Positions 43,583-51,830 of a stretch of 64,000 nucleotides of DNA are shown here, piece by piece. Source of the stretch: Kineosporia succinea (GTDB taxonomy: Bacteria > Actinomycetota > Actinomycetes > Actinomycetales > Kineosporiaceae); the NCBI RefSeq assembly GCF_030811555.1, contig NZ_JAUSQZ010000001.1:1674001-1738000 (forward strand), in the 5' to 3' direction. Positions within the stretch are counted from its first letter, which is position 1. Every line of letters begins with the position of its first letter. The notes beneath the pieces were generated by a model. It saw only the letters and a list, made by a program, of their open reading frames with translations. It ran no database searches and was not told the DNA's origin. A program made the translations under genes and the position numbers.

Positions 43583-46500
43583 CTACTCCCAGTGCGGCGG
43601 GCGCTCGCGCTGCATGTCGTCGTCGCGGTTGCCCGGGCTGTCGTCGCCCCAGCCCTCGTCGCGGTCGTCGTCGGAACGGTCCGGGAAAGCGGGCTCGTCG
43701 TCCTCGGGCCCCAGGGATTCACGCACGGAGTCAGACAGTACCCGCTCGTCCGCCGCCGGTTCGATGACCGTGGCCACCGGTTCCGGAGCGTTCAGCCCCT
43801 CGTCATCCGCCGGTCGGGAAGAGGCGTCGGCGACCGCCGCCGCCTCGGTCGCCTCCGGCCCCACGACCTCGGGACGGTTCCACGACGCGTCCTCCGGCGC
43901 TCCCCCACCGAGGTGGGCCGAGCCACCCGGGTCCCCCGCCACGTCCTGGACCGGCCCATTGACCGGCTGAGCGATGCCGTTCAGGTGCCCCGACGCGTCC
44001 TCGAACGCCTCACCACCGGGTCGAGCCGCACCGCCCGGGTGCCCCGACGCGTCCTCGAACACCCCGGCGCCCGCGTGTCCCGGCACGTTCCCGAACTCCG
44101 GGCCGCCCCGGTGACCCCGGTCGCCCAGGTGCCCCGACGCGTCCTCAAGCACCCCGTCGCCCTGGTGAACCTGGGCGCCGTGGTGAACCGACGCGTCGTC
44201 GAGCACCTCGAAGGGCCCGTAGACCTCGGGCGGCAGCGGACGCGTCATGGCCGACTCCCAGACCTCCCGCACCCTCGCCACCTCCCGGTCGGGATCGGCG
44301 ATCAGGTCGAGCGCGGACACCCGGTAGTAGGCCCAGCCCGCCCGCTCCCAGCGAGCCGGACGGTGCCGCTCCCGCTCGCGGGTGTTGCGGGAGGCGAAGG
44401 CGGGTCCGTCCAGGTCGACGGCCACCAGCATCCGGCCCGGGACGCGGGGGTCGGCCACCGCGACGTCGAGCGGCCAGGCCCCGTCACCGACCCGCAGCTT
44501 CACCGGCAGCCCGGCCGCCGTGAGGCGATCGCGCAGGTCACCGGCCAGAGCGTCCGAGGTCTTGGGCACGCGGCCCGCGCTGCTCGTGCCGCGGCCGCCG
44601 GCGGCCAGCAGCACGTCGCGCAGCAACCGGGCTCCGGCCGTGCGCAGCCGGTCGACCAGCAGGTCGTCGGCGGTGAAACAGCAGACCACCGTGGTGCGGT
44701 GCCGGGCCCGGCTGACGGCGGTGGTCAGTGCGGCGGCGCCCTTGTCACCGTCGAGCACACCGAAGCGGTGCAGCACCCGGCCGTGCGGGGTGCGGGCCAG
44801 GCCGATGGAGACCACCGCGGCGTCACGCTCGATGCCGAGCAGACGCTGCACCGGGCGGATCGTGAACGGCTCGGCCAGACCGGCCCGGCGCTGACGGCTG
44901 AGCCACTGCGCCAGGGCGGGACGCTCGGGCAGGCTGATGCGCAGCGACTCCTCGATGCGCTCGGCGTGCCGCTCGCTCAGGGTGATCACGATGAGCGACT
45001 GGTCGGGATGCTGCACGGCGTGCCGCTCGACCAGCTCGATCACCCGCAGCACCTCGCCGTCGGCACTGACCGGGAGCTCCTCGCCGGGCGGCGGGATGGC
45101 GATGCCGTTCTCGACGGCTTCCAGGTACAGCGGCGCCTGCACGGCCGTGCCCGGGGTCTGCTGCCAGCCCTCCGGGTAACGGGGTGCCAGGGGCAGGAGC
45201 ATGCGGCCGTCGACGCTGCGGTGGTCGCGGTCGAGACGGCAGACCCGGGTGAACGGCGCCAGTGACTCCACGACCGAGCGGCTGCCGTCGGGCGGGGACA
45301 GTCGGCGGCGGTCACCGGCCACGATCACCTGGCCACCGCGGGCGAGCGCGGCGACGACCTCGGGCAGGCCGATGTGCCCGGCGTCGTCGACCACGACGGT
45401 GTCGACGACCGGGGTGACGTCGGGATGAGCGGGCGCCAGGCAGGCGGCCACGGTGTCCGGGCTCATCACCCAGACCGGGGTCAGCGCGGAGAGCACGTCA
45501 CCGCAGCGACGCACCAGGTCGGACAGGCGCGGACGGGAGTCGTCACGGGTCAGCCAGGTGCGCAGGGTGCTCATCTGGCCGGGCTGGGCGGCGACCACCT
45601 TGGCGGCGCGGTTGGTGACGGCGGTGCGCACCAGCGTGGAACCGGCCTCGATCCGGGCGATCTCGGCGGCCCGCAGCTGTGCGGCGGCGCTGCGCAGGGC
45701 GGCCGGGTCGTGCGCGGCCAGGCGCTCGTCCGAGCTCACGATGCTGGCCTGCACCGACGACCACCAGGCGAGGTCGAACTCGCCGTCGATGTCGTCCGGG
45801 CCGATCCGCCGGGTGCGCAGGTCGTCGACCAGGTCACCGAGCCCGGCGTCCCGCAGGGCCTGCAGCAGGCGGGCGCGGCGAGGCTGGCCGAGGATGCCCT
45901 GGGTGTCGCCGGCCAGATCACCGACGCGCTTCTCGAGGTCGTCGAGCGGCATCGCGCGCAGCTGCGGCGTGGGGGTACCGGCGAAGGTCTCGGCCAGCAC
46001 CGCGATCGCGCCCATGGCGGCGGTGACGGTGGCGGAGGCCTCGGTCAGCCCGACCACGACCCGCGGCGCCGACGGCGCGAGAGCGTGATCCTGCCAGCGG
46101 TTCAGCAGGTCCTGGGCCGAGCGCAGCACCCGGTAGAGGTCGGGCACGCTGACGCCGGGCCGCACCAGGGCCTGGGCCTGGCGGCGCAGACGGCGGCGTT
46201 CCACCCGGCCCAGCCCGGAGGCCGAGCGCTCGGCGCGCGGGGCGAGCGCCAGGGCGAGTTCGTCGAGCGGGGCGTCGAACAGCTGGGGCAGCATCGAGTC
46301 CACCACCGTGCGCACCCCGAGCAGCAGGTTGAGCAGCGGCAGCCACTCCTCCGCGGTGGTGGCGGGGCGCAGGCCGGCCGCGGCGGTGACGCCGTCCATC
46401 GCGATCCGGGTACGCCGCAGGCCGGCCCGCAGCACGAGCGCGGCCTCGAGCGCCTTGCGGGCGTCTTCGTTGGTCGTGACCCGGGCGTCGTACCACCGCG

Positions 46501-48139
46501 TGTCGTCACGGGTCAGGGTGAAGGCCCCGGCGGCGGCCGCGGCGTGCAGGTGGGCGCGCACGCGTTCGCGGGTGATGCCGTCGAGACCGCGCAGCACCTC
46601 GTCACCGATCCGGACCTGGCCCACCGGACCGGACCGGCTCAGGTCGGCCAGGGCCACCATCGCGTCGTAGGCGCTCACCCCCCAGGGCTGGCGCACCTCG
46701 TGCAGGGCGATGACGTCGCCGTCGAGCAGGGCCCGGGCCCGGCGGATGGCGCGCGCCGAGTCGTCGTCCAGAGCGGCCTTGCCGACCGGCGGCAGATCGC
46801 CCGCGCTCTCGCTGGTCGCGGCGGTCAGCGCGGCCGTCAGGGTGGCCGTCAGCGGGGCGGTGCGGGTGGCCGGACGGCCCCCGGGTGAGTCCCGCAGGTC
46901 GAGCACCAGGTCGCCGATGCCGGCGTCGTACAGGCGGCTGAGCAGGGTCTCGGTGCTGGCCCGGCGAGGGCTGAGCACCAGGACCCGGCGGCCCGCGGCC
47001 ACCAGCCCGGCGATCGCGGCGGCCAGCGTGTGGGTGGCGCCGGACCCGGGCGGGCCCTCGATCACCAGGTGCTCGCCGCGCAGGGCGGCGGCCACGGCCT
47101 CGCTCTGGGCCGGGTCGCAGTCGAGCACCAGCAGTTCGTCGGCCGGGTCGGCCTGCTGCGGCGGGCTGACCGGGCGCGCACCGCGCGGGCCGAGCCGGCC
47201 CACCACGGCGAGGCGGCGCGAGTCCGACTCGGCCGGGCTGAACTTCTGGGCGGGAATGAGGGACGGACCGGGGTCACCGGAGCTGTCGGCCGCCGGAGGA
47301 GGAGTGGTGGTGTCGGGGAGCCGGATCACGGTCGGCGCGATCGACGCCGCCACCGCGCTCAGCAGCTCGTTCGTGGCGATGGCGGGCACCGCGGCGTCGA
47401 GGTCGGCCAGCACGGCGCCGGAACCGGCGGCGAACGTGGCCAGCACCAGGCTGCGCTCGATGGTGAAGTCGCGCAGCTGCCCGCAGTGCTCCTCGAGCCA
47501 GGTGTAGACCGGGCGGGGGTCGAAGCCCTTCTCGCCGTGCGCCATCGCGGCCAGCTCGTTGCCGTCGGCCTCGATGCCGTAGTCGTCGTTGAGCAGGCGG
47601 ATCAGCTCGGGGTTGATCAGCACCGCGTCGTCGAGGTCGAGGTCGAAGTCGCTCTCGCCCCCGCGCGGGCGGATCGAGCAGCCCCGCAGCACCACCGGCG
47701 CGTTGACCGGATCGCTGGCCCCGGCCGGCCGCCAGGTGGCCACGCCGATCGACAGGCAGCAGGCCTGCACACCGCGCTGGGCCGAGAGCACGATCGCCGC
47801 GCGGCGGATCATCCGGACCTGGTTCCAGGCCACGTCGTGCGCGTCGGGCTCGCGGAACAGGCTGGAGAGCCGCGTCGGGCGGCCGGCGAAGAGCTGGGCC
47901 AGGCCGGAGGGGTGTGCGTGGGTGAGATCGAGCCAGGAGTCGCGGGCCGCCGGACCGGTGGTGAGAAGCGTGTCGGGCAGGCCGGATCCGGCCAGCGCAC
48001 GGCGCCAGGTATCGACGGCGGCGGCGACTCTCTCGACATCGACACCGGGAGCGCCCGCAGACGGATCCGCCGGGCGCTCGACACGGGGCGTCAGGGGCCG
48101 CTGGATCAGCGGCCCCCCGGCGGACTGCTCGGGCACCAC
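43583..48139 (-). CDS. SF1 helicase-like ATPase fused to a Vsr/MTES_1575-type nuclease (degenerate P-loop)
   Basis: A 1,518-residue protein. Residues about 1-340 are an uncharacterised N-terminal region. The SF1 (UPF1-like) core has a Q-motif (D-P-A-Q-S-E-A-V) and the P-loop GPPGSGAT (362-369), where the invariant Lys is Ala368. Motif II is D-D-A-G instead of D-E-x-x, motif III is GDRRRLSPP, and motif VI (T-A-V-S-R-A-R-H-R) is intact. About 1185-1280 resemble the REase_MTES_1575/Vsr nuclease domain (W-P-L-D-V-A-V then V-D-L-D-G). The remaining ~230 residues are acidic and repetitive, with several E-D-A-S-G-H units. The family is found in DNA repair and defence contexts; ATP hydrolysis is doubtful here. 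The start (GTG 48139) lacks an SD. Confidence 0.82.
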   Translation of the reverse strand: MVPEQSAGGPLIQRPLTPRVERPADPSAGAPGVDVERVAAAVDTWRRALAGSGLPDTLLTTGPAARDSWLDLTHAHPSGLAQLFAGRPTRLSSLFREPDAHDVAWNQVRMIRRAAIVLSAQRGVQACCLSIGVATWRPAGASDPVNAPVVLRGCSIRPRGGESDFDLDLDDAVLINPELIRLLNDDYGIEADGNELAAMAHGEKGFDPRPVYTWLEEHCGQLRDFTIERSLVLATFAAGSGAVLADLDAAVPAIATNELLSAVAASIAPTVIRLPDTTTPPPAADSSGDPGPSLIPAQKFSPAESDSRRLAVVGRLGPRGARPVSPPQQADPADELLVLDCDPAQSEAVAAALRGEHLVIEGPPGSGATHTLAAAIAGLVAAGRRVLVLSPRRASTETLLSRLYDAGIGDLVLDLRDSPGGRPATRTAPLTATLTAALTAATSESAGDLPPVGKAALDDDSARAIRRARALLDGDVIALHEVRQPWGVSAYDAMVALADLSRSGPVGQVRIGDEVLRGLDGITRERVRAHLHAAAAAGAFTLTRDDTRWYDARVTTNEDARKALEAALVLRAGLRRTRIAMDGVTAAAGLRPATTAEEWLPLLNLLLGVRTVVDSMLPQLFDAPLDELALALAPRAERSASGLGRVERRRLRRQAQALVRPGVSVPDLYRVLRSAQDLLNRWQDHALAPSAPRVVVGLTEASATVTAAMGAIAVLAETFAGTPTPQLRAMPLDDLEKRVGDLAGDTQGILGQPRRARLLQALRDAGLGDLVDDLRTRRIGPDDIDGEFDLAWWSSVQASIVSSDERLAAHDPAALRSAAAQLRAAEIARIEAGSTLVRTAVTNRAAKVVAAQPGQMSTLRTWLTRDDSRPRLSDLVRRCGDVLSALTPVWVMSPDTVAACLAPAHPDVTPVVDTVVVDDAGHIGLPEVVAALARGGQVIVAGDRRRLSPPDGSRSVVESLAPFTRVCRLDRDHRSVDGRMLLPLAPRYPEGWQQTPGTAVQAPLYLEAVENGIAIPPPGEELPVSADGEVLRVIELVERHAVQHPDQSLIVITLSERHAERIEESLRISLPERPALAQWLSRQRRAGLAEPFTIRPVQRLLGIERDAAVVSIGLARTPHGRVLHRFGVLDGDKGAAALTTAVSRARHRTTVVCCFTADDLLVDRLRTAGARLLRDVLLAAGGRGTSSAGRVPKTSDALAGDLRDRLTAAGLPVKLRVGDGAWPLDVAVADPRVPGRMLVAVDLDGPAFASRNTRERERHRPARWERAGWAYYRVSALDLIADPDREVARVREVWESAMTRPLPPEVYGPFEVLDDASVHHGAQVHQGDGVLEDASGHLGDRGHRGGPEFGNVPGHAGAGVFEDASGHPGGAARPGGEAFEDASGHLNGIAQPVNGPVQDVAGDPGGSAHLGGGAPEDASWNRPEVVGPEATEAAAVADASSRPADDEGLNAPEPVATVIEPAADERVLSDSVRESLGPEDDEPAFPDRSDDDRDEGWGDDSPGNRDDDMQRERPPHWE

Positions 48140-48387
48140 CCAACGCTAGCCCGCACGGCGCGGTGGACCCACAAACCGCACCCGGCGCGCCGGAGGACCG
48201 CTCTGTTCGGTGCCCGCTCGGAGGACGGTCACGCCCCACCGGACGGACGAGTAACAAGCCTGGTGAGGGCGGTTTTCGGGGTTCCGGACCCGGAAAGTGG
48301 TGTGACCGGTATGACACCGGAACGTGGGACACCAAAAACCGAGCCGACGGGCGGAACCTGCATGATCACGGCAAAACGACGGCGCGC

Positions 48388-48927
48388 TCAGGCCGCCAGG
48401 AGCATCGCCAGGACGGCGGTGTCCGGGTCCTGCGCCGGGTCGACGCCGACCTTGCTGACCAGCCGGGTGATCGTGCCGTCGCGCTCGGCCTCGACCCACG
48501 ACGCCCGGTGCTCGAGGCCGAGATGCGGCACACCCGGCAGCAGCACGCAGCCGGACGCCGCGGCGGCGGCCTCGGGGATGGACGGGCGGCTCTCCGACGG
48601 CGGGTGCAGGAGCAGCAGCGCGGCCGGGGTGTGCCGGCCGAACTCACCGGGCGCCGGAGCCCCGTCGCCGAGTACCGGACCCGCCGACGTCACCAGGCCG
48701 ACCGCGCCCGGCAGCGGGCCCTCGGGGGTGTCGTCCACGGCCCGGAACACGGTGGTGGTCGGGACCAGCCCGGGCACGGCGGCGAGCCGCACCGCGAGCA
48801 GCAGGAACTGCGCCCATTCCCGGGTGGACGAGGGCCAGCGTCCACTGACGACGAACCCGCTGAGCAGGTCGTCTCGGCCCTGGTAGGGGGCGATCTCGAC
48901 GGACGAGAGGTTCGCAGAATCTGACAT
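48388..48927 (-). CDS. Conserved-looking protein of unknown function (179 aa)
   Basis: The ATG at 48927 follows a strong SD (GGAGGGAG). The product is mixed alpha/beta with no signal peptide and no membrane span; codon use is like its neighbours, which argues for a real gene. I do not recognise a domain. It lies 248 bases upstream of the helicase-nuclease gene on the same strand, so co-expression is possible but the gap makes a single operon uncertain. The gap (48140-48387) has only a small inverted repeat around 48304-48320. Confidence 0.7.
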   Translation of the reverse strand: MSDSANLSSVEIAPYQGRDDLLSGFVVSGRWPSSTREWAQFLLLAVRLAAVPGLVPTTTVFRAVDDTPEGPLPGAVGLVTSAGPVLGDGAPAPGEFGRHTPAALLLLHPPSESRPSIPEAAAAASGCVLLPGVPHLGLEHRASWVEAERDGTITRLVSKVGVDPAQDPDTAVLAMLLAA

Positions 48928-49045
48928 GCCGACTCCCTCCAGGAACGGAGGCACCGGACGCGCGGGACGTCACGGCGCTCCGTCGCACGTGATCACACGG
49001 TGCGGCACGAGGGCGTTAGCAGACAAGACCCCCCGAGTGCCAGCT

Positions 49046-49525
49046 CTAGGTGTCGAACAAGGTCCGGCCGGTCGCGGCGAACTCGGCGGCCTGCTTCAGG
49101 CACCGGGTGACCTGGGGCGAGAGCGGCTCGGGGAACTCGCCGGGCGCGAACCAGCCGACGGCGAGCGACTCGTCGTCGTTGACCACGGCCTCGCCGCCGA
49201 GCACCCGGCACTCGAAGAAGTGGTCCACGAAGACGGAGCGGTCGCCGTTGGGGTAGGCCATCGGCAGGGTGCTGTGGATGGAGATGAGCGCGACCACCTC
49301 GACGCGGACGCCGGTCTCCTCCTCCACCTCGCGGGCACAGGTGAGGGCCATCGGCTCGCCCGGCTCGGAGATCCCGCTGGGCAGCGACCAGAGCCCGTTG
49401 TCGGACCGCTGCCCGAGCAGGACGCGCCCGGCGTCGTCACGTACCAGCGCGGTGACGCCGGGGAGCCAGAGCTGCTCGGTGCCAATCTTCTCGCGCAGCC
49501 TCAGGATGAATTCGGGGGTCGCCAT
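49046..49525 (-). CDS. Nudix hydrolase
   Basis: A 159-residue Nudix protein. The Nudix box G-x5-E-x7-R-E-x-x-E-E-x-G is intact (GISEPGE ... REVEEETGV, about residues 57-80), with the preceding L-W-S-L-P-S strand. Family members hydrolyse nucleoside diphosphates linked to another moiety; the fold and the D-R-S-V-F-V-D-H-F-F segment fit ADP-ribose- or NADH-pyrophosphatase-like enzymes, but the substrate cannot be set. ATG at 49525 has no SD and the transcript may be leaderless. It begins 13 bases downstream of the DUF305 gene stop on the same strand. Confidence 0.9.
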   Translation of the reverse strand: MATPEFILRLREKIGTEQLWLPGVTALVRDDAGRVLLGQRSDNGLWSLPSGISEPGEPMALTCAREVEEETGVRVEVVALISIHSTLPMAYPNGDRSVFVDHFFECRVLGGEAVVNDDESLAVGWFAPGEFPEPLSPQVTRCLKQAAEFAATGRTLFDT

Positions 49526-49538
49526 GCGCCGAACGGTA

Positions 49539-50252
49539 CTAAGGCTGGGCGCCACGCTCTTTCAGCATGTTCTCCATCAGCGTGATCTCGGCCTCCTGGC
49601 CCTTCACGATCGCCCGGGAGAGGCTCACCACCACCGGCTCGTCGGTGAGGTTGAGCGCGGCCTGGGCCATCGCCACCCCGCCCCGGTGGTGCTTGATCAT
49701 CAGCTGCAGGAACAGGATGTCGGCCTGCTCGGTGGGCAGCGTGCGCAGCTTGTTCACGTCGGCCTGGGTGGCCATGCCCGGCATCAGGCCGTTCTCGTCG
49801 AGATGGGTCTCGTCGGCGGAGAGCCCGGCGTTGCGGTGCTCGGCCTCGTGCCCCTGCATCCAGGCCATCGGCTCACCGCTGCGCCCGATCGACAGGCCCC
49901 AGACGTTGAGCCACGCCTGCATCTGGCCCATCTGGTTGGACTGGGTCAGCGCCATGTCGGTGGTCAGGTACCGGATGTCGTCGTCCTGGGTGCGGCGCTG
50001 CACGATCGTCGCCATGTCCACGGCCTGCGCGTGGTGGTCGATCATGTCGCGGGCCAGGCCGGCCGCGGCCGAGTTGTCGGTCGGCGTGGCCGGGCCCTGC
50101 ACGTACGACACCAGCAGGAGCATGCCCGCCAGCAGCACGAGGCCGCCGATGGCCATGCGCACCAGAGCGCGCCCGGTCAGCCAGGAGCCGCGGCTGGGCG
50201 GCGCCTGCTCGTCGTGCAGGACGTCCTGATCGGGCTCGCTCATGGTCACCAT
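49539..50252 (-). CDS. DUF305 membrane-anchored protein
   Basis: A 237-residue protein with one N-terminal span (about 30-50) and an extracytoplasmic DUF305 four-helix (ferritin-like) domain. Two characteristic H-H motifs are seen: M-I-D-H-H-A-Q-A-V-D-M-A and M-I-K-H-H-R-G-G-V-A-M-A, plus Met-rich segments. These residues suggest metal, perhaps copper, binding as in some DUF305 proteins. ATG at 50252 follows GGAGGG at the end of the DUF3105 gene, 5 bases after its stop, so the two are translationally linked. Function is not established for the family. Confidence 0.9.
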   Translation of the reverse strand: MVTMSEPDQDVLHDEQAPPSRGSWLTGRALVRMAIGGLVLLAGMLLLVSYVQGPATPTDNSAAAGLARDMIDHHAQAVDMATIVQRRTQDDDIRYLTTDMALTQSNQMGQMQAWLNVWGLSIGRSGEPMAWMQGHEAEHRNAGLSADETHLDENGLMPGMATQADVNKLRTLPTEQADILFLQLMIKHHRGGVAMAQAALNLTDEPVVVSLSRAIVKGQEAEITLMENMLKERGAQP

Positions 50253-50257
50253 TGTGA

Positions 50258-50893
50258 TTAGCCCTCCGGCGTACCCACGCCACCGGTGCACGCGGCACCC
50301 GGCTCCGGCGTCTGCTCGCCCTGCTTGTACTCCTTGATGAACTTGTTGATGCGCGGGTCGGACGCGTCGTCGACCGTCATCTGCAGGCCCCACGCCTGCA
50401 CCGAGATCGGGCTCTTCAGGTCTTTGTACGGGGAGAGCACGATGTAGGTCTGGCTGCCCACGGTCTTCTTGAGCGTCTCGACCTGGGCCTCGGGGAGGTC
50501 TTCCTGGTAGGCGATCCAGACCGCGCCGTGCTCGAGCGCGTGCACCGCGTTCTCGTTCTGCACCGGCGCGTCGTAGACGCCGCAGTTCAGCCACACCGGG
50601 TTGTGGTCGCCACCGACCGGCGGGGTCTGCTCGTACGTCACCGGCGTGGTGACGTGGTTCTGGCTGAGGTCCTTGTACTCCTTCAGACCGGTCAGCGACG
50701 TGGCGTCGAGCTCGGCCTGGTCGCCGCGAGCGGTCATCACGATCGCCGTGCCCCCACCCACGACCGCGAGCACGATCACGAAGGCACCGGCGGCCAGGGC
50801 GAAGCGCCGGTTGCGCTCGGCCTTCGCCTGCTGGGCACGAAGATTCGCCGCCTTCTCGGCAGTGGCCTGCCGGGCTTTCCTGGCGTTGGTCAT
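50258..50893 (-). CDS. DUF3105 membrane-anchored protein
   Basis: From the ATG at 50893 the product is 211 residues with a basic coiled N-terminal segment (A-R-Q-A-T-A-E-K), one span (about 32-55) and an extracytoplasmic DUF3105 domain. Signature elements are [17 protein letters not shown] and [10 protein letters not shown], with conserved His and Cys residues, and a second Cys near the C-terminus. The family often sits beside DUF305 genes in actinobacteria, as here. His/Cys/Met content of the pair suggests a periplasmic metal or redox role (inference). It is divergent from ureA. Confidence 0.9.
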   Translation of the reverse strand: MTNARKARQATAEKAANLRAQQAKAERNRRFALAAGAFVIVLAVVGGGTAIVMTARGDQAELDATSLTGLKEYKDLSQNHVTTPVTYEQTPPVGGDHNPVWLNCGVYDAPVQNENAVHALEHGAVWIAYQEDLPEAQVETLKKTVGSQTYIVLSPYKDLKSPISVQAWGLQMTVDDASDPRINKFIKEYKQGEQTPEPGAACTGGVGTPEG

Positions 50894-51158
50894 GACGGTT
50901 GGGTGCCTCTCGGGGGTCTGGGGGCATCGACAAGGAACAGACGGACGGCGAAGCGCCGCAGTTCCGGACTTCTCACAGGAAAGAGCGCGGCCACGGTACC
51001 GCCCCACCAGCAACGATCCAGAACAAGTTCAAGTTTCACATAAGTTCCTGTGCGGCTGGGCCCGGTCCGGGCCCGGAAACGCGGCCGCGCATGCGCCTGG
51101 TTGTAACAAGAGATCAGTATCGTGCCGCCGAGTCCCCAGGAACGGAGCGGATCCCGGA
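50894..51158. promoter_or_regulatory. Divergent region, DUF3105 gene / ureABC
   Basis: The 265-base gap carries both promoters. It contains an A/T-richer patch at about 51019-51050 and TTGTAACA at 51101-51108. The latter recurs at 57601-57608 before ureF. No GlnR or NikR box could be assigned with confidence. Confidence 0.4.
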
Positions 51159-51461
51159 ATGCAGCTGAGCCCGCACGAGCAGGAACGCCTGATGCTCTCC
51201 TACGCGGCCGATCTGGCCTGGCGCCGCAAGGGCCGCGGGCTGAAGCTCAACCACCCCGAGGCGGTGGCGATCCTCAGCTCGTTCATCCTCGAGGGTGCCC
51301 GCGACGGCCGTCTGGTCACCGATCTGATGCAGGCCGGGCGCGAGGTCCTGAGCCGCGACGACGTGATGGACGGCGTGCCCGAGATGCTGCCCGAGGTGCA
51401 GGTCGAGGCCACGTTCCCGGACGGCACCAAGCTCGTGACCGTTCACGACCCGATCGTCTGA
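51159..51461 (+). CDS. ureA: Urease subunit gamma
   Basis: The 100-residue UreA starts with the typical M-x-L-x-P-x-E-x-E-R-L, continues through R-R-x-x-G-L-x-L-N-x-P-E-A and ends with V-x-V-H-x-P-I. It is one of three structural subunits of the nickel urease that hydrolyses urea to ammonia and carbamate. It is followed by ureB after 18 bases and then ureC, the standard bacterial three-gene arrangement. Confidence 0.97.
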   Translation: MQLSPHEQERLMLSYAADLAWRRKGRGLKLNHPEAVAILSSFILEGARDGRLVTDLMQAGREVLSRDDVMDGVPEMLPEVQVEATFPDGTKLVTVHDPIV

Positions 51462-51479
51462 TCCGGCAGGAGAGACGCC

Positions 51480-51791
51480 ATGATCCCCGGCGAAGTGATC
51501 CCCGAAGACGGCGACATCACCCTGAACGAGGGCGCCGAGCGCACCGTCGTCCGTGTGGTCAATACCGGCGACCGGCCCGTCCAGGTCGGATCGCACTTCC
51601 ACTTCCCCTCGGCCAACGCGGCCCTGGAGTTCGACCGCGAGCTGGCCCACGGCAAGCGGCTCGACATCGCCGCCGGCACCGCCGTGCGCTTCGAGCCCGG
51701 CGTCGACCGTGAGGTCACCCTGGTGCCGATCGCCGGCACCCGGGTCGTGCCCGGCCTGAGTCTCCCGGCTCCCGGTCCGCTGGACCGCTGA
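51480..51791 (+). CDS. ureB: Urease subunit beta
   Basis: The 103-residue UreB has the M-I-P-G-E start, the [15 protein letters not shown] core and the F-E-P-G-V-D-R-E-V segment typical of the family. GGAG lies before the ATG. It forms the trimeric heterocomplex with UreA and UreC. Confidence 0.97.
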   Translation: MIPGEVIPEDGDITLNEGAERTVVRVVNTGDRPVQVGSHFHFPSANAALEFDRELAHGKRLDIAAGTAVRFEPGVDREVTLVPIAGTRVVPGLSLPAPGPLDR

Positions 51792-51830
51792 AGCCGGACC
51801 GAAGCGTCCATCAGAAAGAAGGCTGACCGC

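Noticed and set aside
45374-48886. Long plus-strand open frames opposite the helicase gene (504 and 618 codons)
   Set aside because: Gly/Gln/His/Arg-rich shadows; the minus frame carries the SF1 and nuclease motifs.
49539-50933. 464-codon minus-strand frame read as one long protein
   Set aside because: Its first half is the DUF3105 gene in the wrong frame; the DUF305 protein starts at 50252 after its own SD.
51100-51125. GlnR box before ureA
   Set aside because: GTAAC is present but the expected six-base-spaced GAAAC partner is not, so it was not called.
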